From an uncultured bacterium (GTDB lineage Bacteria > Cyanobacteriota > Vampirovibrionia > Gastranaerophilales > Gastranaerophilaceae), in assembly GCA_902791985.1 (NCBI GenBank), contig CADAYD010000003.1, forward strand, positions 1 through 64,000: a DNA stretch of 64,000 bases, read 5' to 3'. Positions 1 through 7,576 of the stretch are shown here, piece after piece (positions within the stretch are counted from its first letter, which is position 1; each line of letters opens with the position of its first letter). Under the pieces are notes generated by a model. It ran no database searches, was not told the origin of the DNA, and worked only from the letters and a program-made list of their open reading frames with translations. The position numbers were made by a program, and so were the translations under genes.

Positions 1-1
1 T

Positions 2-121
2 ATATGCAGACTTTTACATAAAGAATATAAACCTAAGTTTTATAAAATTGATGACGTTCCGCTTGAACACAGAACCTATGCAAATAAAAAAGATTTTGCA
101 ATATTTCATTTAGGGTATTAA
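2..121 (+). CDS. C-terminal end of an unknown protein (partial)
   Basis: An open frame enters from the left edge and ends at the TAA at 119-121. It gives 39 residues of a charged, aromatic-rich tail ending in FAIFHLGY. The start lies outside the window and the tail matches no family I recognise. The frame is open throughout and its lysine-rich, AT-rich codon use resembles the neighbours, so it is probably a real gene end. The stretch from 122 to 235 holds no gene. Confidence 0.5.
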   Translation: MCRLLHKEYKPKFYKIDDVPLEHRTYANKKDFAIFHLGY

Positions 122-235
122 ATCTTATCTTTATTATATGAGAAAAATTTAACTAAATCATTATTTCATATCTTGTAGCGTGCATCTTAATGCACGAAAT
201 ATTTCAAATTACCTATTTCTGCCCTTTTATGTAAT

Positions 236-424
236 TTATTTTAAAATTTCATCAAGTAATTGTGCATTTTTTGATGCGCTTTCAATTTGAGTTTTTGATA
301 GTCTGCGCATGTAATTTTTTAATGCTTCTCTTATAAGCTCACTTCTTGAAAGCTTTTCGCTGTCTGCAAGTCCATCTACCTTATTTAAAAAATCATCAGG
401 CATAGTAACCAAAACTTTTGCCAT
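236..424 (-). CDS. Ribbon-helix-helix (CopG/Arc-type) DNA-binding protein
   Basis: This 62-residue protein has the layout of the ribbon-helix-helix family: a beta strand near the N terminus (AKVLVTMPDDFLNKVD) and two helices, with LSRSELIREALKNYMRR as the second part. Such proteins dimerise and bind operators, often their own, and many are antitoxins. No toxin gene lies beside it, so a plain transcription regulator is as likely as an orphan antitoxin. An AAAGGG ribosome site sits 6 bases before the ATG. It is divergent from dapL. Its promoter (460-488) overlaps the dapL promoter region and contains the palindrome CATTAATG (473-480), a possible operator. Confidence 0.75.
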   Translation of the reverse strand: MAKVLVTMPDDFLNKVDGLADSEKLSRSELIREALKNYMRRLSKTQIESASKNAQLLDEILK

Positions 425-459
425 ATAAAACCCTTTCTTGCACTTATTTATCTGTATGG

Positions 460-488
460 ATTATAACACGCGCATTAATGTTTGACAA
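460..488 (-). promoter_or_regulatory. Promoter of the ribbon-helix-helix gene
   Basis: Read on the minus strand there is TTGTCA (483-488), a 17-base spacer, then TATAAT (460-465) preceded by TGT, giving an extended -10. It is the best promoter match in the window. The spacer contains the palindrome CATTAATG. Confidence 0.6.
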
Positions 489-505
489 GCGCCTTTAGTT
501 GTTTA

Positions 506-514
506 TGTTATAAT
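506..514 (+). promoter_or_regulatory. Extended -10 promoter of dapL
   Basis: TGTTATAAT forms a TGn-TATAAT extended -10 element 24 bases before the dapL start. A TTGACA at 482-487 lies 21 bases upstream of the hexamer, too far for a standard spacer, so the extended -10 probably does most of the work. It overlaps the divergent promoter at 460-488. Confidence 0.5.
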
Positions 515-538
515 TTGTTTAAATAAGGAGTATGAGAG

Positions 539-1720
539 ATGAAAGTAAATAAAAATTATCAAAATATAGCACAGAGTTATCTGTTTTCGACAATAGCTAA
601 AAAAGTTGCAGAGTACTCCAGCGCGAATCCTGACAAAAAAATCATTAAACTGGGTATCGGCGATGTCACTTTACCATTGTGTGAGTGTGTTGTTAAAGCC
701 CTGAAAGATGCTTCAGATGAAATGGGAATTAAAGAAACATTTAAAGGTTATGGTCCGGAGCAAGGTTACGAATTTTTAAAAACTTCTGTTCAAGGATACT
801 ATAAAACTCACAATGTTGATTTAAAAAGCGACGAAATATTTATTTCCGACGGAGCGAAATCAGATTTAGGCAACATTTTAGACTTATTTGACAAAGACAA
901 TACAGTCCTTGTTCCTGATCCTGTTTACCCTGTTTATGTTGATACAAACGTCATGAACGGAAGAAAAATAGTTTATATAAACGCTAATGCTGATAACGAA
1001 TTTTTGCCGCTGCCGGATGAAAATATTAAAGCAGACATTATTTATATTTGTTCACCTAATAATCCGACCGGCGCTGTTTATAATAGGGAACAGCTAAAAA
1101 AATGGGTAGATTACGCAAACAAAAATAATGCGATTATCTTATTTGATGCAGCATATGAATGTTTTATAACGGATGAAAATTTACCGCGCAGCATCTATGA
1201 AATTGAAGGCGCAAAAACTTGTGCAATTGAGTTTTGTTCATTCTCAAAAATGGCAGGTTTTACAGGTACACGCTGCGGTTGGACAGTTGTTCCTGAAAAT
1301 TTAATTTTTGACGATATGAGCCTCAATAAAATGTGGCTTCGCCGGCAAACAACAAAATTCAATGGAGTTCCTTATATTGTTCAAAAAGGAGCTCAAGCGG
1401 TATTTACCCCGAGCGGTCAAAAAGAAATACAGCAAAACCTTAATTATTATAAAGAAAATGCCAAACTCATTTCTGACGTATTGAAAAAACATAATATCTG
1501 GCATATCGGAGGGAAACATTCGCCTTATATTTGGTTAAAATGTCCAAATAATATGGGATCTTGGGAATTTTTTGACTATCTGCTGGAAAATGTACAAATT
1601 GTCGGAACTCCGGGTTCAGGCTTTGGGAACAACGGAGAAGGATATTTTCGCCTAACATCATTTGGCAGCCGCGAAAATACAAAAGAAGCCGTAGATAGGT
1701 TGGATAAATTTTTACCATAA
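539..1720 (+). CDS. dapL: LL-diaminopimelate aminotransferase
   Basis: The enzyme converts tetrahydrodipicolinate and glutamate directly to LL-2,6-diaminopimelate, a short route to lysine and peptidoglycan used by plants, Chlamydiae, cyanobacteria and relatives. The 393 residues match the usual family length of about 410. The start (YQNIAQSYLFSTIAKKV) and KLGIGDVTLPL are typical of DapL. The PLP-binding lysine is K237 in SFSKMAGFTGTRCGW, and SPNNPTGAVY is the usual class I/II aminotransferase motif. GGAG lies 8 bases before the ATG. The gene stands alone and is divergent from the ribbon-helix-helix gene, which might regulate it. Confidence 0.95.
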   Translation: MKVNKNYQNIAQSYLFSTIAKKVAEYSSANPDKKIIKLGIGDVTLPLCECVVKALKDASDEMGIKETFKGYGPEQGYEFLKTSVQGYYKTHNVDLKSDEIFISDGAKSDLGNILDLFDKDNTVLVPDPVYPVYVDTNVMNGRKIVYINANADNEFLPLPDENIKADIIYICSPNNPTGAVYNREQLKKWVDYANKNNAIILFDAAYECFITDENLPRSIYEIEGAKTCAIEFCSFSKMAGFTGTRCGWTVVPENLIFDDMSLNKMWLRRQTTKFNGVPYIVQKGAQAVFTPSGQKEIQQNLNYYKENAKLISDVLKKHNIWHIGGKHSPYIWLKCPNNMGSWEFFDYLLENVQIVGTPGSGFGNNGEGYFRLTSFGSRENTKEAVDRLDKFLP

Positions 1721-1825
1721 ATGGTTAGTCTAAAAGAGCAATCATTGCTGGTAATATCGGTAATGTAACTATGTATTAAAACTCATAAACTTATAATGTA
1801 CACCTAAAAAGTTAAAGGAGGCATT

Positions 1826-2107
1826 ATGAAAAAGATATTACCTATGTTTGCACTATTAGCACTTTTAGCAGCACCTCAAGGCGCATTTGCATGGACCTAT
1901 GACGGGATACAAAGCCTAAACCCTTTTACAGGATTTAGAAATTGCAATCCGTGTAAGGTAGAGCGCTGCCAAAAGCGTAAATTAACAAAATGCGAAAAGT
2001 TGCACGGCTACAAACTAATTCGAGGTACAAATTGCGGATGCGCAGCCCCTGTAGAACCTATCTACATGGAACCTAAAAACTGTGCAGGGTGCCGCAGAGC
2101 ATTCTAA
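1826..2107 (+). CDS. Small secreted cysteine-rich protein
   Basis: The protein has 93 residues. The first 22 form a clear signal peptide (MKKILPMFALLALLAAPQGAFA) ending in an AFA cleavage site. The mature part of about 70 residues has eight cysteines, in paired spacings such as CNPC, CGC and CAGC, which suggests disulfides or metal binding. An AAAGGAGG ribosome site ends 4 bases before the ATG. A hairpin terminator follows immediately, so it is a single-gene unit. I do not recognise the family. Confidence 0.8.
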   Translation: MKKILPMFALLALLAAPQGAFAWTYDGIQSLNPFTGFRNCNPCKVERCQKRKLTKCEKLHGYKLIRGTNCGCAAPVEPIYMEPKNCAGCRRAF

Positions 2108-2110
2108 AAT

Positions 2111-2150
2111 CAAAAGGATGTGCTATTTTAGCACATCCTTCTTAATATTC
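2111..2150. terminator. Bidirectional terminator between the Cys-rich gene and the kinase gene
   Basis: A 12-bp perfect stem, AAGGATGTGCTA (2114-2125) with TAGCACATCCTT (2129-2140), has a 3-base loop. T-rich sequence follows on both strands, so it can end both convergent genes. Confidence 0.85.
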
Positions 2151-2978
2151 AATATCTCTCAATGCCTTAAAAATTTTATCCGTAATTTCTTGAATATATT
2201 CCTGACTCACAAGACCATTTATTATCGCATCAGAAATTTGATATGTCGGGCGAATATATTGCTGCGCAGTTTTATTCACATCAGCGAATTGTAAATCTGC
2301 CGCTGTACCCTCTTTCCCTCTTTGTTTCGCACGTCTGTACCAGCGTTCTTTTATAACTTCAAGCGGCGTGAATACGTAGACTTTTACATCCATAATATTT
2401 CTTAAACCTTCGTTTAAAACATATAAACCTTCAGTTAAAATAACTTTTGCGGGTCTTTTTTCCTCGCCGTCGGGGAATGATTCACAAGTTACAAAATCAT
2501 ATCTTGGAGATTTTATTGTTAGACCTTCTTTTAAAGATACCAAATGCTGTTGCATAAGATTTAGATTAATAGCATCAGGAGTATCAAAACTAAAACCTGT
2601 CTTAAAAAGTTCTTCATAACTACCGGCTTCTTTGAGTTCTTTTGAAGTATCTTTATAATAATCATCACAACGGATAACAGTATAAATTCCTTCTTTTTTA
2701 TCTTTAACACAAGCTTTTATAGTATTATCAACAAAAACAGTTTTCCCCGATGCACTTTCACCTGTTATTCCGATAAGAAAAGTTTTTTTCTTATCTTGAA
2801 CTACTTTACGCGCAATATCCATTATAAGATTATCAGAAATCTTTAAAAACAATGGTTGCTCTTGCTTTTTATCTTCTTCTAATATTTTATTCAAAACGTC
2901 AACTATATTAGAAATAATTCCCATATCTCTGCGGTTCGAATAATAATCATAACTTGTCAATTCTAAATCCCTAATCAT
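2142..2978 (-). CDS. Uridine kinase / phosphoribulokinase-family P-loop kinase
   Basis: The P-loop GITGESASGKT, followed by a CDDYYKD segment, places this in the uridine kinase/phosphoribulokinase family, which phosphorylates nucleosides or related small alcohols with ATP. The lid-like region contains ERWYRRAKQRG. It is longer than Udk (about 210 residues), with about 60 extra N-terminal residues of unknown role, so the substrate is uncertain. I start it at 2978 because AAGGGA lies just upstream of that ATG. An in-frame ATG at 2999 has no ribosome site. Confidence 0.75.
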   Translation of the reverse strand: MIRDLELTSYDYYSNRRDMGIISNIVDVLNKILEEDKKQEQPLFLKISDNLIMDIARKVVQDKKKTFLIGITGESASGKTVFVDNTIKACVKDKKEGIYTVIRCDDYYKDTSKELKEAGSYEELFKTGFSFDTPDAINLNLMQQHLVSLKEGLTIKSPRYDFVTCESFPDGEEKRPAKVILTEGLYVLNEGLRNIMDVKVYVFTPLEVIKERWYRRAKQRGKEGTAADLQFADVNKTAQQYIRPTYQISDAIINGLVSQEYIQEITDKIFKALRDIEY

Positions 2979-3033
2979 ATCTTTCCCTTGCAATAACATA
3001 AGACAATTCTAATTCAGAATAAAATAAACTTCC

Positions 3034-3080
3034 ACTAAAGTTTTACTTTTGTAACAAAAAGTTTATATTACTAAAGTTTT
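3034..3080. repeat. Direct repeat upstream of the 57-residue gene
   Basis: ACTAAAGTTTT occurs at 3034-3044 and again at 3070-3080, 36 bases apart, in the region before the gene at 3135. The spacing could suit an operator, but this is speculative. Confidence 0.35.
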
Positions 3081-3134
3081 TAACAATTTGTGTCGTGAAT
3101 ATAGTTGTCGAAAGTTAAAGAGGAGTTATAGTTT

Positions 3135-3308
3135 ATGTACGAAGACACTTTTAATGATGACTCTGTAAAACAGGCTCAAGAAGCAGGGTTGAACAGTTTG
3201 AAGTGCGAAGTTAGGACAATTGAGGCATTAATTGAAAGATTTTTATCTCAAATTCTTGAATGTACTTCGACCATGTCAGAAAGAGATTTTTTAGTTTGCG
3301 GAATTTAA
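3135..3308 (+). CDS. Small unknown protein, 57 residues
   Basis: The frame opens with MYEDTFNDDSVKQAQE and ends DFLVCGI. It has an AGAGGAG ribosome site about 9 bases before the ATG and is followed by a strong terminator, which together argue that it is expressed. The protein is acidic at the start, probably helical, has three cysteines and no signal peptide or membrane segment. I recognise no family. Confidence 0.6.
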   Translation: MYEDTFNDDSVKQAQEAGLNSLKCEVRTIEALIERFLSQILECTSTMSERDFLVCGI

Positions 3309-3330
3309 AAATTTCGTCGAAAAAATACTC

Positions 3331-3366
3331 AAAAAAAAGAACCTTATTTCTAAGGTTCTTTTTTAT
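3331..3366. terminator. Bidirectional terminator
   Basis: The stem AAGAACCTTA (3337-3346) pairs with TAAGGTTCTT (3351-3360) around a TTTC loop. It is flanked by an A tract on one side and a T tract on the other, so it serves both the 57-residue gene and the convergent gene ending at 3379. Confidence 0.9.
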
Positions 3367-3378
3367 ATTAAATATCAT

Positions 3379-4425
3379 TTATTGAAATGTATACTGGAAT
3401 TTATAATTTGACGGATATTTTTGGAATATATTTTCACCCGGCATAAACATATTCCCGAGAGGATTATTGAAATCTCCGAACATATAAGGACTTGTAAATC
3501 CTATCCCGTAGCCAAACGGATTTGTACCCATACCATAATTTATTCCCATTCCAAACGGATTTGTCATACCCATACCATAGTTTATTCCCATTCCGAACGG
3601 ATTAGTTAAACTTGTTGATGAATCAGAACCGCTTGTCGTAACGGGAGCAGACTGATCAGTCGTAGTAGACGGAGTTGGTGTGGTTGTTGTAGTCGAAGTT
3701 GAAGGATTAGTTGTTGTAGTTGAAGTTGTCGGGGACGTAGTTGTTGTAGTTTGCTGAGTATCAGCATCTTCTGTCCCTTCTGTTCCTTCAGTTTCTTGAG
3801 GAGTTTCTTCATCAGATGGTTCAGGGAAAGTTAAAGCCCTTACACCCCATCCAACAAGTCCGCCAATAAGACCACCAATTGCAGAACCAATACCCGGAGC
3901 AATACAAGAACCTATAGCGGCACCCGCAGCCATACAACCGAGTTCAACGCCAGCACCGGCACATTGTTCTAATGCTCCTTTGATCCCGCCTCGTTTGTAT
4001 CCCTCTATAATACTTGGTAATTCAAAACATATAGTAATTAATGCTCCAATATACGGCATCTTTTTAGCAATAGTAGAACCTATACTTTTAAGCCCGCCCC
4101 AAAAACCGCTTTTACCTGCTGCTTTAGCAGCTTGCTTACCGAGTTTACCGGCCTTACATAAGTCCGGTATTAAATTTTTAGTACTTGTCCACAAACGTTT
4201 AAAAAAACCACCCTGAGTTGCTTTTAATGCTCCGACATGACTTTCGAAAGCCTTTGCGGCAGTTTTTGCCTTTGTGAAAATTGAGCCCTTTGGTGCTGAT
4301 CTGTATGCTTTTCCAATTACTTCTGCGCTTTCGCCCAAAACAAACTCCGGCGCACAATTCAGCACACGCTTGCCATAATTAAAGGCTTTTGCTCCAATTT
4401 TTGCGATAGAACTAATCAATCCCAT
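3379..4425 (-). CDS. Glycine-zipper protein with Thr-rich linker and NPFG repeats
   Basis: The 348 residues fall into distinct blocks. Residues 1-160 are basic and alanine/lysine rich. Residues 160-207 form a long glycine zipper (for example GIGSAIGGLIGGLVGWG) able to enter a membrane. Then come a short acidic stretch, a linker of about 40 residues almost entirely Thr, Ser and Pro, and two 14-residue copies of TNPFGMGINYGMGM with a shorter third variant. There is no signal peptide at the start. Glycine zippers of this kind occur in pore-forming bacteriocins and in membrane-spanning export substrates, but nothing here fixes a function. It is a single gene between two terminated units. Confidence 0.75.
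   Translation of the reverse strand: MGLISSIAKIGAKAFNYGKRVLNCAPEFVLGESAEVIGKAYRSAPKGSIFTKAKTAAKAFESHVGALKATQGGFFKRLWTSTKNLIPDLCKAGKLGKQAAKAAGKSGFWGGLKSIGSTIAKKMPYIGALITICFELPSIIEGYKRGGIKGALEQCAGAGVELGCMAAGAAIGSCIAPGIGSAIGGLIGGLVGWGVRALTFPEPSDEETPQETEGTEGTEDADTQQTTTTTSPTTSTTTTNPSTSTTTTTPTPSTTTDQSAPVTTSGSDSSTSLTNPFGMGINYGMGMTNPFGMGINYGMGTNPFGYGIGFTSPYMFGDFNNPLGNMFMPGENIFQKYPSNYKFQYTFQ
3527..3610 (-). repeat. Tandem 42-bp coding repeat
   Basis: Two copies with a 42-base period (starting at 3527 and 3569) differ at only a few positions and encode the 14-residue TNPFGMGINYGMGM unit of the glycine-zipper protein. Near-identity at the DNA level points to recent duplication or gene-conversion-like upkeep. 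Confidence 0.8.
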
Positions 4426-4615
4426 GATTTTCCCCTTTATTTATCCCCTTTATATATAGATAAAGTTTTTTTCTTTTCATAAATTGCCAAAAAAAAATAA
4501 ATTATTAAGAAATGTAAAAATAGCTTACACTAAAATTTATTTTAATATTTGTAAACTATTACCAGAAAGTGAGATATTTATTGTATAATTAACTTAACTG
4601 TTTAGGGATTATTTG

Positions 4616-5110
4616 ATGAATTTAAAACAAAAAGCTTCAAAAATTAAACTTCTGGTTTTCGATGTTGACGGAGTAATGACAGATGGCAGCATTACATACG
4701 ATGAAAATGGAATTGAATATAAAACGTTTAACGCTAAAGACGGGCACGGACTTGCTAAAATGATAAAAAACGGACTTATGACAGCAGTGATTACAGGTCG
4801 TAAAAACGGAACCGTTGACAGAAGAGCCCAAGACCTTAGATTTACCGAAGTATATCAGGGAGTCAAAAATAAGTTACCCATATTGGAAGCAATTATGCAA
4901 AAATATGAACTGGATTTTTCTCAAGTATCTTATATGGGCGATGATGAACCGGATATACCTGTACTTGAAAAAGTAGGAATATCAGCCTGTCCTGCCGATG
5001 CAGTAAGAAAAGTAAAAGATATTTGCAATTTTATATCTTCCAAAGATGGAGGAAAAGGCGCAGTAAGAGAGTTATGTGATTTAATTTATGAATCGCAATT
5101 TGAAAATTGA
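4616..5110 (+). CDS. kdsC: 3-deoxy-D-manno-octulosonate 8-phosphate phosphatase
   Basis: This HAD-superfamily phosphatase removes phosphate from KDO-8-P in the cytoplasm, on the way to CMP-KDO and the lipopolysaccharide core. The nucleophile motif is LVFDVDGVMTDG near residue 14, ITGRKN follows as motif II and YMGDDEPDIPVL carries the magnesium acidic residues. The length of 164 residues is normal. The ATG at 4616 has AGGGA 7 bases upstream. A TTG one codon earlier is in frame but less likely. It leads a unit with queD and uppP. Its presence implies a KDO-bearing outer membrane. Confidence 0.85.
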   Translation: MNLKQKASKIKLLVFDVDGVMTDGSITYDENGIEYKTFNAKDGHGLAKMIKNGLMTAVITGRKNGTVDRRAQDLRFTEVYQGVKNKLPILEAIMQKYELDFSQVSYMGDDEPDIPVLEKVGISACPADAVRKVKDICNFISSKDGGKGAVRELCDLIYESQFEN

Positions 5111-5124
5111 TATAGGAGCATAAA

Positions 5125-5487
5125 ATGTACGAAATTAAAACACAGGCATTTTTTTCAGCAGCACACCACTTGTTAAATTATGACGGGGCTTGCGAAAATC
5201 AACATGGTCACAACTGGATGGTTGAAGCATTCGTTAGGGGTGAATCACTTGATAAAAGTAATATTCTGATAGATTATAAAGTCCTAAAAAAGGAACTAAA
5301 TGAAGTTTTGGAAGGTCTTGATCATAAAGATATAAATGAGCTATCGGATTTCAAAGGGGAAAGTCCGTCAAGTGAAATGATTGCTCTATATATTTATTCA
5401 AAACTAAAAGAAAAAATTGTTCAATTATATAAAGTTTCAGTTTGGGAAACACAAACATCTTGTTGCTCATATTTTGAGGAAGAATAA
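5125..5487 (+). CDS. queD: 6-carboxy-5,6,7,8-tetrahydropterin synthase (QueD)
   Basis: QueD makes 6-carboxytetrahydropterin from dihydroneopterin triphosphate, the second step to queuosine in tRNA. The zinc histidines are in FSAAHHLL and HGHNW, and the catalytic cysteine lies just before (CENQHGHNW). The 120 residues fit the family. It starts 14 bases after kdsC with AGGAG before the ATG, so the two are probably cotranscribed. No other queuosine gene is in the window. A pterin-synthase role is the main alternative. Confidence 0.88.
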   Translation: MYEIKTQAFFSAAHHLLNYDGACENQHGHNWMVEAFVRGESLDKSNILIDYKVLKKELNEVLEGLDHKDINELSDFKGESPSSEMIALYIYSKLKEKIVQLYKVSVWETQTSCCSYFEEE

Positions 5488-5490
5488 AAA

Positions 5491-5597
5491 TGAACAGTAA
5501 AAAGTGAATAGTGAATAGTCCTTTACAACTTTAAAGTTTATAAAATGTGCAAAAGCACCGAAAATTACTATTCACTTCTCTTAATTCACGGTTCACT
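5491..5597. repeat. Intergenic inverted repeat A
   Basis: Two arms of about 30 bases are imperfect inverses. The left arm contains AAGTGAATAGTGAATAGT (5503-5520), the right ACTATTCACTT (5568-5578) followed by AATTCACGGTTCAC. Between them is a mini-hairpin, GTGC-AAAA-GCAC. The same heptamer-based arms and central GTGC/GCAC hairpin recur at 15814-15875. No T tract follows, so it is not a simple terminator. Confidence 0.7.
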
Positions 5598-5613
5598 TAT
5601 CAAGGAGATTTTA

Positions 5614-6459
5614 ATGCCGATTATACAGACAATTTTAATGGGGATAGTTCAGGGATTGAGCGAATTTTTACCAATATCAAGCTCTGCTCATTTGGTTTTT
5701 ACATCAAATTTTTATAAAGTTTTTAAAGGTATAGAGATAGTTCAGCAATCAAATGAAGAAATATTTTTGGATATTATGCTTCATTTAGGAACATTGATTG
5801 CGGTTATTATATTCTTTAGAAAAGAAATTTTAGAAATTTGCAAAGCACTTTTTTATGCTTGCAAAAACGGAGATTTTACGGATAAAAATTCAAAACTCGG
5901 CATATATATAATAATCGGTACAATTATAACAATTGCGTTGGCACTTCCAATAAACGATGTTGCTGAGCACCTTGTATACCATCCTGCATTAGTCGGAGGA
6001 CTTTTAATTTTGACAGGTTTTGTCCTATTTTTCAGCGAATATCTTTCTAAAAAAAGGACAGACAAAACAGAAGTACCTAATTTTAAACAATCCGTTTTAA
6101 TAGGATTGGCTCAAGGTTTAGCGGTACTTCCAGGATTTTCACGTTCCGGATGGACAATAGCAACCGGCTTATTTTCAGGTTTAAACAGACAAGCCGCAGC
6201 AAAGTATTCATTTTTATTGAGCGTACCAATAATCTTAGGAGCCTCAATGGTTTATCCGCTTATTAAAATCAATATAAAAGAAGCACTCACATATAACTGG
6301 ACAGCAATAATATTAGGTACAACAATTTCAGCAATAGTCGGGTTCCTTTGCATAAAATATTTTATGAAATTCATTTCAAAATTTTCAATAAATATATTCG
6401 GATGGTACTGCGTAATAATGGGAATTTTTACTACAATTTTTTTCTCAATTTATAAATAA
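5614..6459 (+). CDS. uppP: Undecaprenyl-diphosphatase
   Basis: This inner-membrane enzyme regenerates undecaprenyl phosphate, the lipid carrier for peptidoglycan and O-antigen. The family motifs are present: GLSEFLPISSSAH near the N terminus and PGFSRSGWT in the second half, which supply the catalytic glutamate, serine and arginine. The 281 residues and about eight hydrophobic helices are normal. The start is fixed by AAGGAG before the ATG at 5614. An upstream in-frame ATG would run through inverted repeat A and is rejected. It also gives bacitracin tolerance in other species. Confidence 0.95.
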   Translation: MPIIQTILMGIVQGLSEFLPISSSAHLVFTSNFYKVFKGIEIVQQSNEEIFLDIMLHLGTLIAVIIFFRKEILEICKALFYACKNGDFTDKNSKLGIYIIIGTIITIALALPINDVAEHLVYHPALVGGLLILTGFVLFFSEYLSKKRTDKTEVPNFKQSVLIGLAQGLAVLPGFSRSGWTIATGLFSGLNRQAAAKYSFLLSVPIILGASMVYPLIKINIKEALTYNWTAIILGTTISAIVGFLCIKYFMKFISKFSINIFGWYCVIMGIFTTIFFSIYK

Positions 6460-6547
6460 AAATAATATTAAAAATTGTAAATAAAATATAATAAAATAAC
6501 AAAAAAAAATATTGACGAGCATTCTAATAGCACAAAGCGGAGTTGGC

Positions 6548-7576
6548 ATGATTTTACCGGTAAGTAATTTCAATAAGCACATAAAATTTAAGGGGAAAGA
6601 CTCTAAGGATGACAAACTTCCTAAGAGCGATACGCTTATGAAAAACAATATTATTACCCGCTCAAGAATTGCAATGGATAAGTTTACCAAAGCTTTTACT
6701 GTTTATCCTGCAAGAGGACTTAAAGGGAGCATAAATTCTGACTTTTACGAATTTCTTACCATGGGCACAGTTCCTTATGTGATTGGCAGTTTAACCTTAA
6801 TGTCAGTTTTTAATTCCGCAGCAAAATATTTTGAGAGCTTTGACCAATCTGCAGCATATAAACTCGGTAATAAAATGGCTCTCGGAGTAGTATTTTACGC
6901 CTTAGCAAGAACCATATCCAAATCTTTTGTTAATTTGCCGGTAAAATGGATCACAGGTGTTGATACCCAACTACCATATATGAAAGTTAATCATCAACTT
7001 CCGGAAAGCAAAGATGATTTTGATTTAACCAGCTATGAATATCATAAAGTTGGAGAAAGCGTAGAATTTACACGTTGGGACTTGCTGTACGGAGAACCTA
7101 CAAATAAAGGCGAGCTCAATAAACGCTACGACAAAATAGCCAAACGCAATGGTCTTGGTACAAATCTTAATGATTCCGACCAAGCAGTTAAACCGATATA
7201 CAGAGAAATATTAGTTAAATCTAACCTTGCAAGAAGCTTTTCATCATATCTATGGGCCGCAGCAGGGGTTGCCTTAGCATTCCAAAAACCTTGGGAAAAT
7301 TATTTCCGTGTAGCAACCGCAAAATTCTGGGATACAAAGAATTTTACACATTCTGCTAAAGTATTCGCTGAAAGTCTTGCAGATAGCGCAAAAGAACTTT
7401 TCAAACCGACAAATCCAAAAAATAAACTTGAAAAATATTCCGGTAAAGCCGTTTTGGGGCTTGCTGCTCTTTCAACAATTTTGGGAGTGCTAAATACTTT
7501 GCATATAACTCAAAAGCCTTCAAAAGTTTCGGAAAAAGATGTTCTAGACAAGAATAAAGAAAGTGTGGTCGGATAA
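6548..7576 (+). CDS. Unknown membrane protein with N-terminal FKG motif
   Basis: The 342-residue protein has about four hydrophobic segments (near residues 74-95, 108-126, 231-248 and 300-318) and a soluble middle part with EFTRWDLLYGEP. The start at 6548 has GGAG 5 bases upstream. A TTG at 6512 has no ribosome site. The first 20 residues are polar and carry KFKG (14-17), the tag-like motif shared with other proteins here. The next gene overlaps its stop by one base. The soluble part resembles a segment of that next protein (FIPWDLYSDEE), so the two are probably distant paralogues or partners. No known family recognised. Confidence 0.7.
   Translation: MILPVSNFNKHIKFKGKDSKDDKLPKSDTLMKNNIITRSRIAMDKFTKAFTVYPARGLKGSINSDFYEFLTMGTVPYVIGSLTLMSVFNSAAKYFESFDQSAAYKLGNKMALGVVFYALARTISKSFVNLPVKWITGVDTQLPYMKVNHQLPESKDDFDLTSYEYHKVGESVEFTRWDLLYGEPTNKGELNKRYDKIAKRNGLGTNLNDSDQAVKPIYREILVKSNLARSFSSYLWAAAGVALAFQKPWENYFRVATAKFWDTKNFTHSAKVFAESLADSAKELFKPTNPKNKLEKYSGKAVLGLAALSTILGVLNTLHITQKPSKVSEKDVLDKNKESVVG

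Noticed and set aside
236-424. Toxin-antitoxin pair with the ribbon-helix-helix protein
   Set aside because: No toxin-like gene (RelE, HicA, PIN) flanks it. The only neighbour that might serve is the partial gene at the left edge, which faces the other way.
3606-3812. Leucine-rich 68-residue frame in the Thr-rich region
   Set aside because: It is the frame shadow of the Thr-rich linker of the glycine-zipper gene.
5491-5597. Repeat A as an ordinary rho-independent terminator after queD
   Set aside because: No T tract follows, the stem is broken by a second hairpin, and the pattern recurs elsewhere.
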